DNA of 30,093 nucleotides, from positions 1 through 30,093 of the forward strand of contig PAZO01000010.1 in the NCBI GenBank assembly GCA_002715665.1, written 5' to 3'. The position numbers and the translations under genes were made by a program. The DNA is from Chloroflexota bacterium (GTDB lineage Bacteria > Chloroflexota > Dehalococcoidia > SAR202 > GCA-002694895). The notes beneath the pieces are model-generated. The model worked only from the letters and a program-made list of their open reading frames with translations. It searched no databases and was not told where the DNA came from. Shown piece after piece: positions 14,125 to 23,831 of this stretch (position 1 is the first letter of the stretch; every line of letters begins with the position of its first letter).

Positions 14125-15369
14125 ATGAGCAAAATTTATTCAACGATATCTAAAATTATTTTAAATCCGATATTTTTGGGAGTTTTATTTGTTGTCTCAA
14201 TTCTTGGCGGAGGATTAGGGACTGCTCTGGATTTAGGTTTTCTTAGCGCTCCTTTTGCATATATTTCCATCCCAGCTGAAACTTTGTATTACTTTAAAGG
14301 CAAAGGCTTCTTATATCAATTTCTGAATAAGGCGTTAACAAATACTTTGCTCATGTCTTTATTATCAATATTGATATTAACACTAATTTCAAGGCGTGCC
14401 ACAAAAAATATGAAAGTGGTTCCCAGTGGTTTGCAAAATCTGATTGAATTTGCATTGGAAGCCATGTATAACACATGTAAAAAAATCGCTGGAAATGAAA
14501 AAGGAAAAGTTTTCTTCCCATTAGTAATGACAATATTTCTCTTTGTTGTTATATCAAATTGGATTGGTGTGCTCCCTGGAACCGGTACCATAGGTCGAAT
14601 TGAGACAGCTGAAGAATATTGTCACCACCAAGAAGAAAAAAACAATTTAGGACATGATGTAAAATTTAACATTTATAAAACTAATGGAGTTCTTGCCTCG
14701 ACAATGTTTGGGTATGGGAAAACCGATTATTCAATAAAGTCTTCAGACAAATCACTTTTTTCTGATTCTTACTCAAATTCAAATTCCTTGCAAAGCAAAG
14801 ATTCACATTCGAAATCTGATTCAGGACATGGTCATGATTCGCACTCAGGAAGTATTGTATGCTCTCATCATTGGTTGGAGCATGATTTTGTTCATGCAAA
14901 AGAAATTAAGGCTAAAGAATTGGGAGTAACAAATTTCGATGATAATTTTAAGGTTGGAATTTTAGTCCCATTTTTCAGAGGTACTAATTCGGATATGAAT
15001 ACCACGTTAGCATTGGCATTGATAGCTATGGTTTGCATACATTGGTGGGGATTCAAATATTTGGGGCTAACAGGGCATGCCGGGAAATTCATCAATTTTA
15101 AAAACGGTCCAATAAATTTTTTTGTTGGAATTTTAGAGTTGGTTGGAGAATTTGCCAAAATATTAAGTTTTACTTTTAGGTTATTTGGGAATATTTTCGC
15201 AGGAGAAGTGTTATTATTTGCGATGGCATTTTTATTACCATTAATTGGAATTATTCCTTTTATAGGCTTAGAATTATTCGTTGGATTAATTCAGGGGCTT
15301 ATATTTTCAATGTTAACTCTAGTTTTTGCTTCTATATCTACTGTAGAGCATAATTCAGATGATCATTGA
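14125..15369 (+). CDS. atpB: F1Fo ATP synthase subunit a, with His/Ser-rich insert
   Basis: Membrane subunit that forms the proton half-channels against the c-ring. The essential arginine is Arg352 in FTFRLFGNIFAGE; the following LELFVGLIQGLIFSMLTLVF helix is typical. At 414 residues the protein is much longer than E. coli subunit a (271), mainly because residues about 157-280 form an extra hydrophilic region between hydrophobic segments. That insert has eleven His in 167-257, many Ser, and Cys166 and Cys246, and ends before VPFFRGTNSDMNTTLALAL, where the normal fold resumes. I start it at ATG 14125; a TTG directly before it (14122) would add one residue. It has no strong Shine-Dalgarno sequence. 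Confidence 0.94.
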   Translation: MSKIYSTISKIILNPIFLGVLFVVSILGGGLGTALDLGFLSAPFAYISIPAETLYYFKGKGFLYQFLNKALTNTLLMSLLSILILTLISRRATKNMKVVPSGLQNLIEFALEAMYNTCKKIAGNEKGKVFFPLVMTIFLFVVISNWIGVLPGTGTIGRIETAEEYCHHQEEKNNLGHDVKFNIYKTNGVLASTMFGYGKTDYSIKSSDKSLFSDSYSNSNSLQSKDSHSKSDSGHGHDSHSGSIVCSHHWLEHDFVHAKEIKAKELGVTNFDDNFKVGILVPFFRGTNSDMNTTLALALIAMVCIHWWGFKYLGLTGHAGKFINFKNGPINFFVGILELVGEFAKILSFTFRLFGNIFAGEVLLFAMAFLLPLIGIIPFIGLELFVGLIQGLIFSMLTLVFASISTVEHNSDDH

Positions 15370-15396
15370 TCAAATTTATGATAAATTATTAATTAA

Positions 15397-15648
<252 letters not shown>

Positions 15649-15683
15649 TTGTTTTTTAGATTAATAAAAATTAGGAGTTTTAT

Positions 15684-16181
15684 ATGGATGCATTAGGCAT
15701 TAATTGGCCTGGTCTCTTAACTCAGGTAATTAGCTTTGTTATTCTTTTTACTTTGTTAAAGAAATTTTTGTATGCTCCTGTAGTAAAAATGCTTGAAGAC
15801 CGATCTGAAAAAATCAAATCAAGTCTAGAAACTGCAGAGAGAGTTAAACTAGAAGCAGAAAAAACTACAGAAGTGAATGAATCATTGATGATTAAGGCTA
15901 GAGAAGAGTCACAAGCTCTCATTTCTGAAGCTCGGGAACAAGCCAAGAAAATCAAAGAATCTGAAATGGAAAAAAGTAAAGAGCAAATTGATAACGAAAG
16001 AAAGAGAGCTCTTGATGAAATAAATTCAGAGCAAGAAAAAATAATTAATAATATTAGATCAGAGTTTTCAGGGCTAGCAATAGCTGCTGCAGAAAAAATT
16101 GTTGAACGAGAAGTAGACGAAAAAAATCATGATCAAATTATTAGTTCTTTCTTAGATAAAGCAAAAAACATTAATAACTAA
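15684..16181 (+). CDS. atpF: F1Fo ATP synthase subunit b
   Basis: Peripheral stalk subunit: one N-terminal membrane helix (about residues 8-26, TQVISFVILFTLLKKFL) followed by a long, highly charged Glu/Lys-rich helix that should form a dimeric coiled coil. At 165 residues it is of usual length. The pattern ending in FSGLAIAAAEKIVEREV before the C-terminus is typical of b subunits. There is a single copy and no b' gene. An AGGAG-type site precedes the ATG. Confidence 0.94.
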   Translation: MDALGINWPGLLTQVISFVILFTLLKKFLYAPVVKMLEDRSEKIKSSLETAERVKLEAEKTTEVNESLMIKAREESQALISEAREQAKKIKESEMEKSKEQIDNERKRALDEINSEQEKIINNIRSEFSGLAIAAAEKIVEREVDEKNHDQIISSFLDKAKNINN

Positions 16182-16200
16182 ATAAAGGTATTTTGAGCCG

Positions 16201-16734
16201 ATGGCTAAAGATTCAAAAACAGCAAAAAGATATGCTAAAGCAATATTCGAATTAGCTTTAGAAAGTAAAGATATTGACACTTGGTTGGCAAATATAAGAT
16301 TGGTTTGTGAATCTGCTAAAAATCATGAATTTAGTATGATCTTAGATTCCTCTAAGATATCATCTGAACACAAAAATTCTTTGGTCGACAAAGTTTTAAG
16401 TTCGAAGTTAAGTGATTTGCAGTTGAACTTTGTTAAATTACTTGCTAAAAATCAATCTTTTTTGTTGATAAACGAAATTTACAATCAATTTGAGCACGAA
16501 TTTGAAAAACATAATAATAAAGTAAAAGTTACACTTTCATCGCCATTTAAAGTTGATTCTAATTTAAGAAACAAGATCAATGAATTGGTGAAAAATATTT
16601 CAGGATCGGATCCTCAAATAGAAGAAAAAATTGATGACACACTAATTGGTGGTATTGTAATTAAAATTGGTGACACTGTAATTGATGGAAGTTTTAAAAA
16701 CAAATTGAAACAATTAAAAAGAGAATTAGTTTAA
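16201..16734 (+). CDS. atpH: F1Fo ATP synthase subunit delta
   Basis: Links the peripheral stalk to the top of F1. The 177-residue protein starts with AKRYAKAIFELAL, the hallmark helix of delta/OSCP, and ends with the conserved DDTLIGGIVIKIGDTVIDGSFKNKL segment. It lies between atpF (19-bp gap) and atpA (16-bp gap), as in most bacterial atp operons. The start at 16201 fits the family N-terminus. Confidence 0.94.
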   Translation: MAKDSKTAKRYAKAIFELALESKDIDTWLANIRLVCESAKNHEFSMILDSSKISSEHKNSLVDKVLSSKLSDLQLNFVKLLAKNQSFLLINEIYNQFEHEFEKHNNKVKVTLSSPFKVDSNLRNKINELVKNISGSDPQIEEKIDDTLIGGIVIKIGDTVIDGSFKNKLKQLKRELV

Positions 16735-16750
16735 CTAACGGAGGATAGTT

Positions 16751-18256
16751 ATGGCAAATGAAGATATAACTTCAATAATAAAAGAACAAATCAAACAATT
16801 TGGTGATGATTTAAAAGTTGAACAAACTGGTACGGTAACTGAAGCAGGTGATGGTGTAGCAAGAGTACAAGGATTATCAACTGTAAAAGCTAATGAAATT
16901 GTTCAATTTGAAAATGATGTTTTTGGATTGGCTTTAAACTTGGAAGAAGACACAGTAGGTGTGGTTATTCTAGGAGATTATCTGGGAATTAAAGAAGGTG
17001 ACGAAGTTAAAAGTACCGGAAGAATAGTAGAAGTTCCTGTGGGACAAGAAATGATTGGAAGAGTTTTGAACCCTTTGGGTCAACCAGTTGACGGTAAAGG
17101 AAATATTAAATCGTCAGATACTATTGAAGTCGAAAAAATTGCTCCTGGTGTTGTAGAAAGAGAATCAGTTAATCAGCCAGTTCAATTTGGTGTTAAAGTT
17201 GTTGATGGGTTAGTGCCTATTGGGAGAGGTCAAAGAGAATTAGTTATAGGAGATAGAGGTACAGGCAAAACTGCTGTTTGTATTGATGCAATTATTAACC
17301 AGAAAGGTGGAGATTTAATTTGTATTTATGTTTCTATTGGACAAAAAGCTTCTAAAGTAGCAAACATAGTAAATCAATTAGAAGTTAACGGAGCTATGGA
17401 TCATACAATTGTTGTTACTGCTAATGCCTCTGAATCAGCAGCACTACAATATTTGGCGCCCTATGCAGGGTGTGCGATGGGTGAATATTTCATGTCACAA
17501 GGTAAAGATGTGTTGATTGTATATGATGATCTTACAAAACATGCATGGGCATATAGGCAGATGTCTCTTCTGCTAAGAAGGCCACCAGGAAGAGAGGCAT
17601 ATCCTGGAGATGTGTTTTATTTGCACTCAAGATTACTAGAAAGAGCTGTGAATCTATCTGATGATTACGGGGGAGGATCTATGACAGCTTTACCTGTTAT
17701 AGAAACACAGGCAGGAGATGTGTCTGCGTATATTCCAACAAATGTAATATCAATTACTGATGGTCAAATATACTTAGAACCTGATTTGTTTAACTCAGGC
17801 ATAAGACCAGCAGTAAACTTGGGATTGTCAGTAACAAGAGTAGGTAGTTCTGCTCAAACAAAAGCAATGAAATCTGTCGCTGCAAGTTTGAAAATTGAAA
17901 TGGCACAATTCCGTGAACTTGAAAGCTTTGCTCAATTTGGTTCTTCTGATTTAGATGATGCTACGAAAAAGCAACTTGATAGAGGACAAAGGATATTAGA
18001 ATTATTAAAACAAAATGAAGCTTCGCCAGTTACTATGCAACAACAAGTATGTTTGTTCTATATGGTTAACGAGGGTGTTTTTGATGATATTCCTTTGGAG
18101 AAAGTTAAAGAATTTGAACTTAGTTGGTATGATTACGCTGAATCTAATTTAGACAAAGTATTGGATAATATTAAGTCTTCTGGAGAATTGTCAGACGGTG
18201 ATAAAAAGATAGTTAGCGATGTTAGTTTAAAATACAAAAAATCAATGGGTTATTAA
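16751..18256 (+). CDS. atpA: F1Fo ATP synthase subunit alpha
   Basis: Non-catalytic nucleotide-binding subunit of the F1 hexamer. The P-loop is GDRGTGKT (167-174), where many species have GDRQTGKT; Gly170 replaces the usual Gln. The arginine finger is Arg363 in [39 protein letters not shown] is intact, as is the [15 protein letters not shown] segment. At 501 residues the length is normal. A strong Shine-Dalgarno sequence (GGAGG) lies before the ATG. It is followed by atpG after 6 bp. Confidence 0.97.
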   Translation: MANEDITSIIKEQIKQFGDDLKVEQTGTVTEAGDGVARVQGLSTVKANEIVQFENDVFGLALNLEEDTVGVVILGDYLGIKEGDEVKSTGRIVEVPVGQEMIGRVLNPLGQPVDGKGNIKSSDTIEVEKIAPGVVERESVNQPVQFGVKVVDGLVPIGRGQRELVIGDRGTGKTAVCIDAIINQKGGDLICIYVSIGQKASKVANIVNQLEVNGAMDHTIVVTANASESAALQYLAPYAGCAMGEYFMSQGKDVLIVYDDLTKHAWAYRQMSLLLRRPPGREAYPGDVFYLHSRLLERAVNLSDDYGGGSMTALPVIETQAGDVSAYIPTNVISITDGQIYLEPDLFNSGIRPAVNLGLSVTRVGSSAQTKAMKSVAASLKIEMAQFRELESFAQFGSSDLDDATKKQLDRGQRILELLKQNEASPVTMQQQVCLFYMVNEGVFDDIPLEKVKEFELSWYDYAESNLDKVLDNIKSSGELSDGDKKIVSDVSLKYKKSMGY

Positions 18257-18262
18257 ATTTAA

Positions 18263-19138
18263 ATGGCAAGTACTAAAGAACTAAGAACAAGAATTAAATC
18301 TATTTCAAATACTGCTAAAGTAACTGGAGCGATGCAGATGATTGCTGCTTCCAAATTAAGAAAAGCTCAAAATTCTGCTGAGGAATTTAATTTGTTTTCC
18401 AAGGGATATGATGACATTAAGAATAGTTTAATGGGATCTGTGAATTTTGATTTACTTTCTGAAATAAGTCCATTATTTAATAATGAAGATAGTAATAAGG
18501 ATGGGAATATTCTTTACATTGTTATGTCTTCAAATCGTGGATTGGCTGGACCTTTGTTTGGGAATCTGGTTAAAATTCTTGAGACTCAAAATACTGATCA
18601 AGCTAGCTTTATTAGTGTTGGTAAAAAAATAGAAAAATATTTGTCATCTAGAAAACGAAATTTAATTCAATCTTATGATATGAAAGATGAATTTGACTCT
18701 TCGGAAATAGATCAATTATCAGATCTAGTTATAAATGAATTTACTAATAATGAATATTCACAGGTTAAACTAATTTATACACATTTTAATAGTGTTGCTA
18801 AACAAACGGCCCAAGTTGTTGATTTATTGCCGTTCAAGGAAGAATCAGATGAATCAACTCAAAATAGCCAATTAAGTGGTCATATATTTGAACCTAATCA
18901 AATAGATCTAGTTTTAGATTTTGCACCTAAATTTATTTTGACTATTATTTTTGGTGCTATTTTAGATTCTTTAGCAAGTGAACATGCTGCAAGAATGGTA
19001 GCAATGCAAAATGCTACTGACAATGCCAACGAATTAGTGGAAGATTTAACATTAGATTTAAACAAAGCAAGACAAGAAACTATAACTTCGGAGTTGTTAG
19101 ACTTAGTAGGTGGAATGTCTGCTATAGAAGAAAATTAA
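18263..19138 (+). CDS. atpG: F1Fo ATP synthase subunit gamma
   Basis: Central shaft that rotates within the alpha/beta hexamer. The N-terminal helix (ASTKELRTRIKSISNTAKVTGAMQMIAASKLRKAQ region) and the C-terminal helix with SEHAARMVAMQNATDNA and ITSELLDLVGGMSAI are both conserved. The core contains SNRGLAGPL. At 291 residues the length is usual. No Shine-Dalgarno sequence is visible before the ATG, 6 bp after atpA, so translation may be coupled. Confidence 0.96.
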   Translation: MASTKELRTRIKSISNTAKVTGAMQMIAASKLRKAQNSAEEFNLFSKGYDDIKNSLMGSVNFDLLSEISPLFNNEDSNKDGNILYIVMSSNRGLAGPLFGNLVKILETQNTDQASFISVGKKIEKYLSSRKRNLIQSYDMKDEFDSSEIDQLSDLVINEFTNNEYSQVKLIYTHFNSVAKQTAQVVDLLPFKEESDESTQNSQLSGHIFEPNQIDLVLDFAPKFILTIIFGAILDSLASEHAARMVAMQNATDNANELVEDLTLDLNKARQETITSELLDLVGGMSAIEEN

Positions 19139-19145
19139 ATATTAA

Positions 19146-20558
<1,413 letters not shown>

Positions 20559-20565
20559 GATTAGC

Positions 20566-20808
20566 ATGTCTTTTGAAATTAAAATAGTATCTAAAAACGG
20601 ATTAGAATTCGAAAGTGAAGTAGATTCAGTAACATTGCCCGCAAAGGATGGTTATATAACTGTATTGAGGAGCCATGCGAGTTTGATAACTTCTTTGAAT
20701 GCAGGTACAATTACCGCTCGTTTTTCGGGACAAAAGGAAAAAAATATTGAAATCATGGGTGGGTTTTCTGAGATTAAAGATAATAAATTAACCGTATTAA
20801 TAGATTAG
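20566..20808 (+). CDS. atpC: F1Fo ATP synthase subunit epsilon, short form
   Basis: Part of the rotor, contacting gamma and the c-ring. Only the N-terminal beta-sandwich is present: EIKIVSKNG, SVTLPAKDGYITVLRSHASLITSL and a GGFSEIKDNKLTVLID end. At 80 residues it lacks the two C-terminal helices (about 45-55 residues) that inhibit ATP hydrolysis in E. coli and Bacillus. The ATG at 20566 gives the canonical N-terminus; a longer in-frame reading from 20536 would overlap atpD and add non-homologous residues. It converges with rex, 1 bp between stops. Confidence 0.92.
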   Translation: MSFEIKIVSKNGLEFESEVDSVTLPAKDGYITVLRSHASLITSLNAGTITARFSGQKEKNIEIMGGFSEIKDNKLTVLID

Positions 20809-20821
20809 ATTATTTATCTAA
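20805..20821. terminator. Short hairpin across the atpC/rex stop codons (weak terminator candidate)
   Basis: TTAGAT (20805-20810) and ATCTAA (20816-20821) pair perfectly around TATTT. The structure spans both stop codons of the convergent atpC and rex genes. There is one G-C pair and no T-run beyond, so it is weak; it is listed because these two genes otherwise have no terminator at all. Confidence 0.25.
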
Positions 20822-21436
20822 GTAATACGACATAGACTGAAGAGATAGTATCGGGTCAATATTCATGCAAGATACATTTTTCGGTATTATTGGTTTCATA
20901 GGGGCATAGTTCAAAATCCCTTTTACACCAGATTGAATAAGCCGGTCTATTACTCCTTGTGCATCAATGGCAGGAACTGTTACTATTCCTATTTTTATAT
21001 CAAGTGTTTTAATGTATTGATTCATATCTGATATAGATCGAATTTCTATATCATTGATAGTTTTTGTTTTTGGAAGGGATATATCAAAAGCCACTTTAAT
21101 TAAATATCCTTCATCTTTGAAACCTTGATAATTAATTACAGCTTGACCTAATTTACCTACCCCAACAACACAGGAATTCCAGGATTTATTTAAGTTTAGT
21201 ATTTCTTTAAGTTCTTCAAGTAAATAATCAATATTATAGCCTTTACCTTGTTTGCCAAATTTTCCAAAGTGACTGAAATCTTTTCTAATTTGTGCAGGTG
21301 TGGTTTGTAATAGATGCCCTAAATGCTCTGAACTTATTGTAGTTTGATTCATTGATTTGAGGTCATTTAAAGTTCTTACATAAAGTGGCAATCTGTTAAT
21401 TACTATATCGGGAATATCTTGTTCAGTATTATTCAT
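20810..21436 (-). CDS. rex: Redox-sensing transcriptional repressor Rex
   Basis: Represses respiratory and fermentative genes and releases DNA when NADH is high relative to NAD+. The N-terminal about 80 residues form a winged helix with PDIVINRLPLYVRTL and the diagnostic recognition segment QIRKDFSHFGKFGKQGKGYN. The Rossmann domain has the NAD loop GVGKLG (92-97), where many Rex proteins have GAGNLG, and later ILNYAP. At 208 residues the length is typical. It is divergent from citrate synthase, and the 139-bp gap between them holds palindromes it might bind. Adjacent genes for ATP synthase and the citric acid cycle suit its role. Confidence 0.93.
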   Translation of the reverse strand: MNNTEQDIPDIVINRLPLYVRTLNDLKSMNQTTISSEHLGHLLQTTPAQIRKDFSHFGKFGKQGKGYNIDYLLEELKEILNLNKSWNSCVVGVGKLGQAVINYQGFKDEGYLIKVAFDISLPKTKTINDIEIRSISDMNQYIKTLDIKIGIVTVPAIDAQGVIDRLIQSGVKGILNYAPMKPIIPKNVSCMNIDPILSLQSMSYYLDK

Positions 21437-21461
21437 ATTTATTAATATATATAAAAATTTT

Positions 21462-21474
21462 TGTTATATTAACA
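21462..21474. promoter_or_regulatory. Inverted repeat TGTTA-TAT-TAACA, possible Rex-like operator
   Basis: The perfect 5-bp inverted repeat sits 25 bp before the rex start. It resembles the arms of clostridial Rex sites (TTGTTAANNNNTTAACAA), but the spacing between arms is shorter, so it is at best a variant site for autoregulation. Confidence 0.35.
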
Positions 21475-21497
21475 CAGCTAAAATCATTTATATATCA

Positions 21498-21513
21498 ATT
21501 ATGATATCATAAT
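21498..21513. promoter_or_regulatory. 16-bp perfect palindrome between rex and citrate synthase
   Basis: ATTATGATATCATAAT reads identically on both strands, centred in the 139-bp divergent gap, 62 bp before the citrate synthase start. Perfect palindromes of this length in an intergenic region suggest a dimeric regulator's operator. It does not match the Rex consensus. Confidence 0.45.
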
Positions 21514-21575
21514 ACTAGTAAAAATTTGGTAGAATTGAATTGCTGAGGCTTTGAATAAATAGAACGAGGAAAAAA

Positions 21576-22706
21576 ATGGATGAAGTTAGAATTCATAGAG
21601 GTTTAAAAGAGGTTTACCTTGATAGAACTAAGTCAAGTTATGTTGACGGGAAGAATGGTAAATTATATTACCGAGGATTTAATATAAATGAATTGGCTAA
21701 CAATTCATCTTTTGAAGAAGTTAGCTATCTATTAATTAATGGTAAATTACCAACAAAATCAGAATTAATTCAACTAACTGAATGGATGTCAGCCAGGAGA
21801 GAAATCCCATCCCAAATTATTGATTTGATTTCATCAATAAAACATTTACATCCAATGGATGTTCTGAGGACAGCAATTTCTACATTGTCAGCTTATGATA
21901 AAGATTTAGAAGATGAAAGTATACAAACGAATATCGAAAGAGGATTGTCTATTACAGCCAAAGCTCCGACAATAGTGGCAACACATGTTAGATTAAGAGA
22001 TGGGAATGATATTATTCATCCAAATAAAAATTTGTCACATGCTGCTAATTTTCTATATATGTTATTTGGACAAGAGCCTGATGATTTAGACGCTAAATTA
22101 ATTGATAAAGATTTGATTTTACATGCTGAGCATGGATTGAATGCTTCCTCATTTACAGCTAGAGTAGTAGCTTCTACTCAATCAGATATGTATTCTGCTA
22201 TCACAGCTGGAGTTGCAGCACTAAAAGGGCCTGCTCATGGAGGGGCAGCTGAAGGAGTTATGAAGCAAGCGCAAGACATTGGAGACGAAAGTAATACAAA
22301 AGAATATGTTAAAGATCTATTATCTAGTGGTGGAAGAATTATGGGATTCGGGCATCGAGTTTATAAGACAGCTGATCCCAGGGCTTTAATATTAAAAAAA
22401 GACGCAAAAAATTTAAGTGAAAGAAAAGGAAATCCAAAATGGTTTTCTATATTACAGTCACTTGCAGAATGTATGGCACCTTATGAAAAAAAAGGCATAT
22501 GTGAGAATGTTGATTTTTGGACTGGTGCTATATATAACTTGCTAGAGATCCCAGACGATATATTTGTTTCAATTTTTGCATTAGCTAGAATACCCGGATG
22601 GACTGCACAAGTCACAGAGCAACTAGATAACAATATTCTTATTAGACCTTTACTAGAATATGTTGGAGATTTGGATATCCCGTATATAAACATTGATGAA
22701 CGATGA
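21576..22706 (+). CDS. gltA: Citrate synthase (or 2-methylcitrate synthase)
   Basis: Condenses oxaloacetate with acetyl-CoA, the entry to the citric acid cycle; the related 2-methylcitrate synthase uses propionyl-CoA and cannot be excluded by sequence. Catalytic residues are His221 (GPAHGG), His260 (GFGHRVYKTADPRA) and the Asp in ENVDFWTG. AEHGLNASSFTARV (around 184-196) is the other signature. At 376 residues it is the short type-II-like/dimeric form common in Gram-positives and Chloroflexota rather than the E. coli 427-residue hexamer. GAGG before the ATG supports the start. It is divergent from rex. Confidence 0.93.
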   Translation: MDEVRIHRGLKEVYLDRTKSSYVDGKNGKLYYRGFNINELANNSSFEEVSYLLINGKLPTKSELIQLTEWMSARREIPSQIIDLISSIKHLHPMDVLRTAISTLSAYDKDLEDESIQTNIERGLSITAKAPTIVATHVRLRDGNDIIHPNKNLSHAANFLYMLFGQEPDDLDAKLIDKDLILHAEHGLNASSFTARVVASTQSDMYSAITAGVAALKGPAHGGAAEGVMKQAQDIGDESNTKEYVKDLLSSGGRIMGFGHRVYKTADPRALILKKDAKNLSERKGNPKWFSILQSLAECMAPYEKKGICENVDFWTGAIYNLLEIPDDIFVSIFALARIPGWTAQVTEQLDNNILIRPLLEYVGDLDIPYINIDER

Positions 22707-22727
22707 TCGAATTTTGAATTTATTTAT

Positions 22728-23831
22728 ATGATTCGTGACAATTTAAAAAAACATTTTGGTCAGAACATTTTGAATTCTTATGATCAATTTATGAATTTTA
22801 AATTATATGATTCGAATCAAGGCTATTACTCTAAATCAAATAAAAATTTATGGGAATCAGACTATTTTACTTCTCCAATGATTCACCCTGTTTTTGCTTA
22901 TTTGATTGCTAGATATATTTATTCAACTTGGTTAACTTTAAATAAGCCTTCCGATTTCCATTTGATTGAAATAGGTGGGGGTGGTTTGTATTTAATTAAA
23001 GAGATAATCAATTCCCTTAAATTGATTGATCAAAAATTTTCAGAGCAATGTAAAATTATTGTAATTGATAAAAATTTTCATAATACTTTAGACATTGATA
23101 ACGATTTGAATTTAGTTATCGCTGACACATTTTGCTTCAAAAATATAAAAGGGTTTGTGTTATCAAATGAACTTTTTGATGCAATGCCATTCAAACGCAT
23201 TATTTATAAGAACGATAAGTATTATGAAATTTTATTCAAAATAAATGATGGATTGAATGAAGAATTAGAGCAAATTAATTTTGAATCTTTTTCTTACTTT
23301 GATTCTTCAAATTACTCAATAAATAATAAAGTATATACATATTCAGACTTGCATGAAAATTTGATTAATCAAATATGGGCCGGATTGGATTTAGGTGTCG
23401 TTCTTTCTTTTGATTATGGATATACTTCAGATCAATTAAATGCCAATGCTAGTTTGAATACTGATTCCAGAGTTATTAGTAATAATAAAATAATTCGTAA
23501 TTTATATCCTAGTGAAAAGTCTGATATAAGTTGTTTTGTGAATTTTGATTTGTTAAATATTTTTTATAAAAATGCAGGTTTTGAAAGTGTTTATCTTGGA
23601 TCACAATCAGACTTTCTGAATCAGTTAGGTATCAAAGGATATGCAAAAGCATATTATGATTCAAATCGAACTATAGCAGATAAATCAAAAACTATGAGAT
23701 TTATGCAAGATTTGGTAGACGAAGAAATTTTTGGAAATTATTTAGTTTTAGCTGTTTCTAAGGGAAAAGATAACATAAATCAAAATCAATTGGTAAATAA
23801 AATAAATTCAATGGATATTTTGATTAACTAG
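22728..23831 (+). CDS. MidA/NDUFAF7-family SAM-dependent methyltransferase
   Basis: A 367-residue member of the DUF185 (COG1565) family. The mitochondrial member NDUFAF7 methylates an arginine of a complex I subunit; bacterial substrates are unknown. Landmarks are the N-terminal GYYS and DYFTSP, motif I LIEIGGGGLYL (79-89; usual family form is ELGPGRG), the diagnostic SNELFDAMPFKR, and a late VLSFDYGY. The methionine at 22728 fits the usual N-terminus (F..FMxxxLYDxxxGYY). It follows citrate synthase by 21 bp and may be co-transcribed. The 3' end overlaps convergent gcvPB by 8 bp. Confidence 0.85.
   Translation: MIRDNLKKHFGQNILNSYDQFMNFKLYDSNQGYYSKSNKNLWESDYFTSPMIHPVFAYLIARYIYSTWLTLNKPSDFHLIEIGGGGLYLIKEIINSLKLIDQKFSEQCKIIVIDKNFHNTLDIDNDLNLVIADTFCFKNIKGFVLSNELFDAMPFKRIIYKNDKYYEILFKINDGLNEELEQINFESFSYFDSSNYSINNKVYTYSDLHENLINQIWAGLDLGVVLSFDYGYTSDQLNANASLNTDSRVISNNKIIRNLYPSEKSDISCFVNFDLLNIFYKNAGFESVYLGSQSDFLNQLGIKGYAKAYYDSNRTIADKSKTMRFMQDLVDEEIFGNYLVLAVSKGKDNINQNQLVNKINSMDILIN

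Noticed and set aside
14316..15158. Several minus-strand open frames opposite atpB
   Set aside because: They mirror the coding bias of atpB, have no motifs and no start context.
21462..21474. A confident canonical Rex operator
   Set aside because: The arms match part of a Rex site, but the spacing is shorter than in known sites, so it is listed only as a possible variant.
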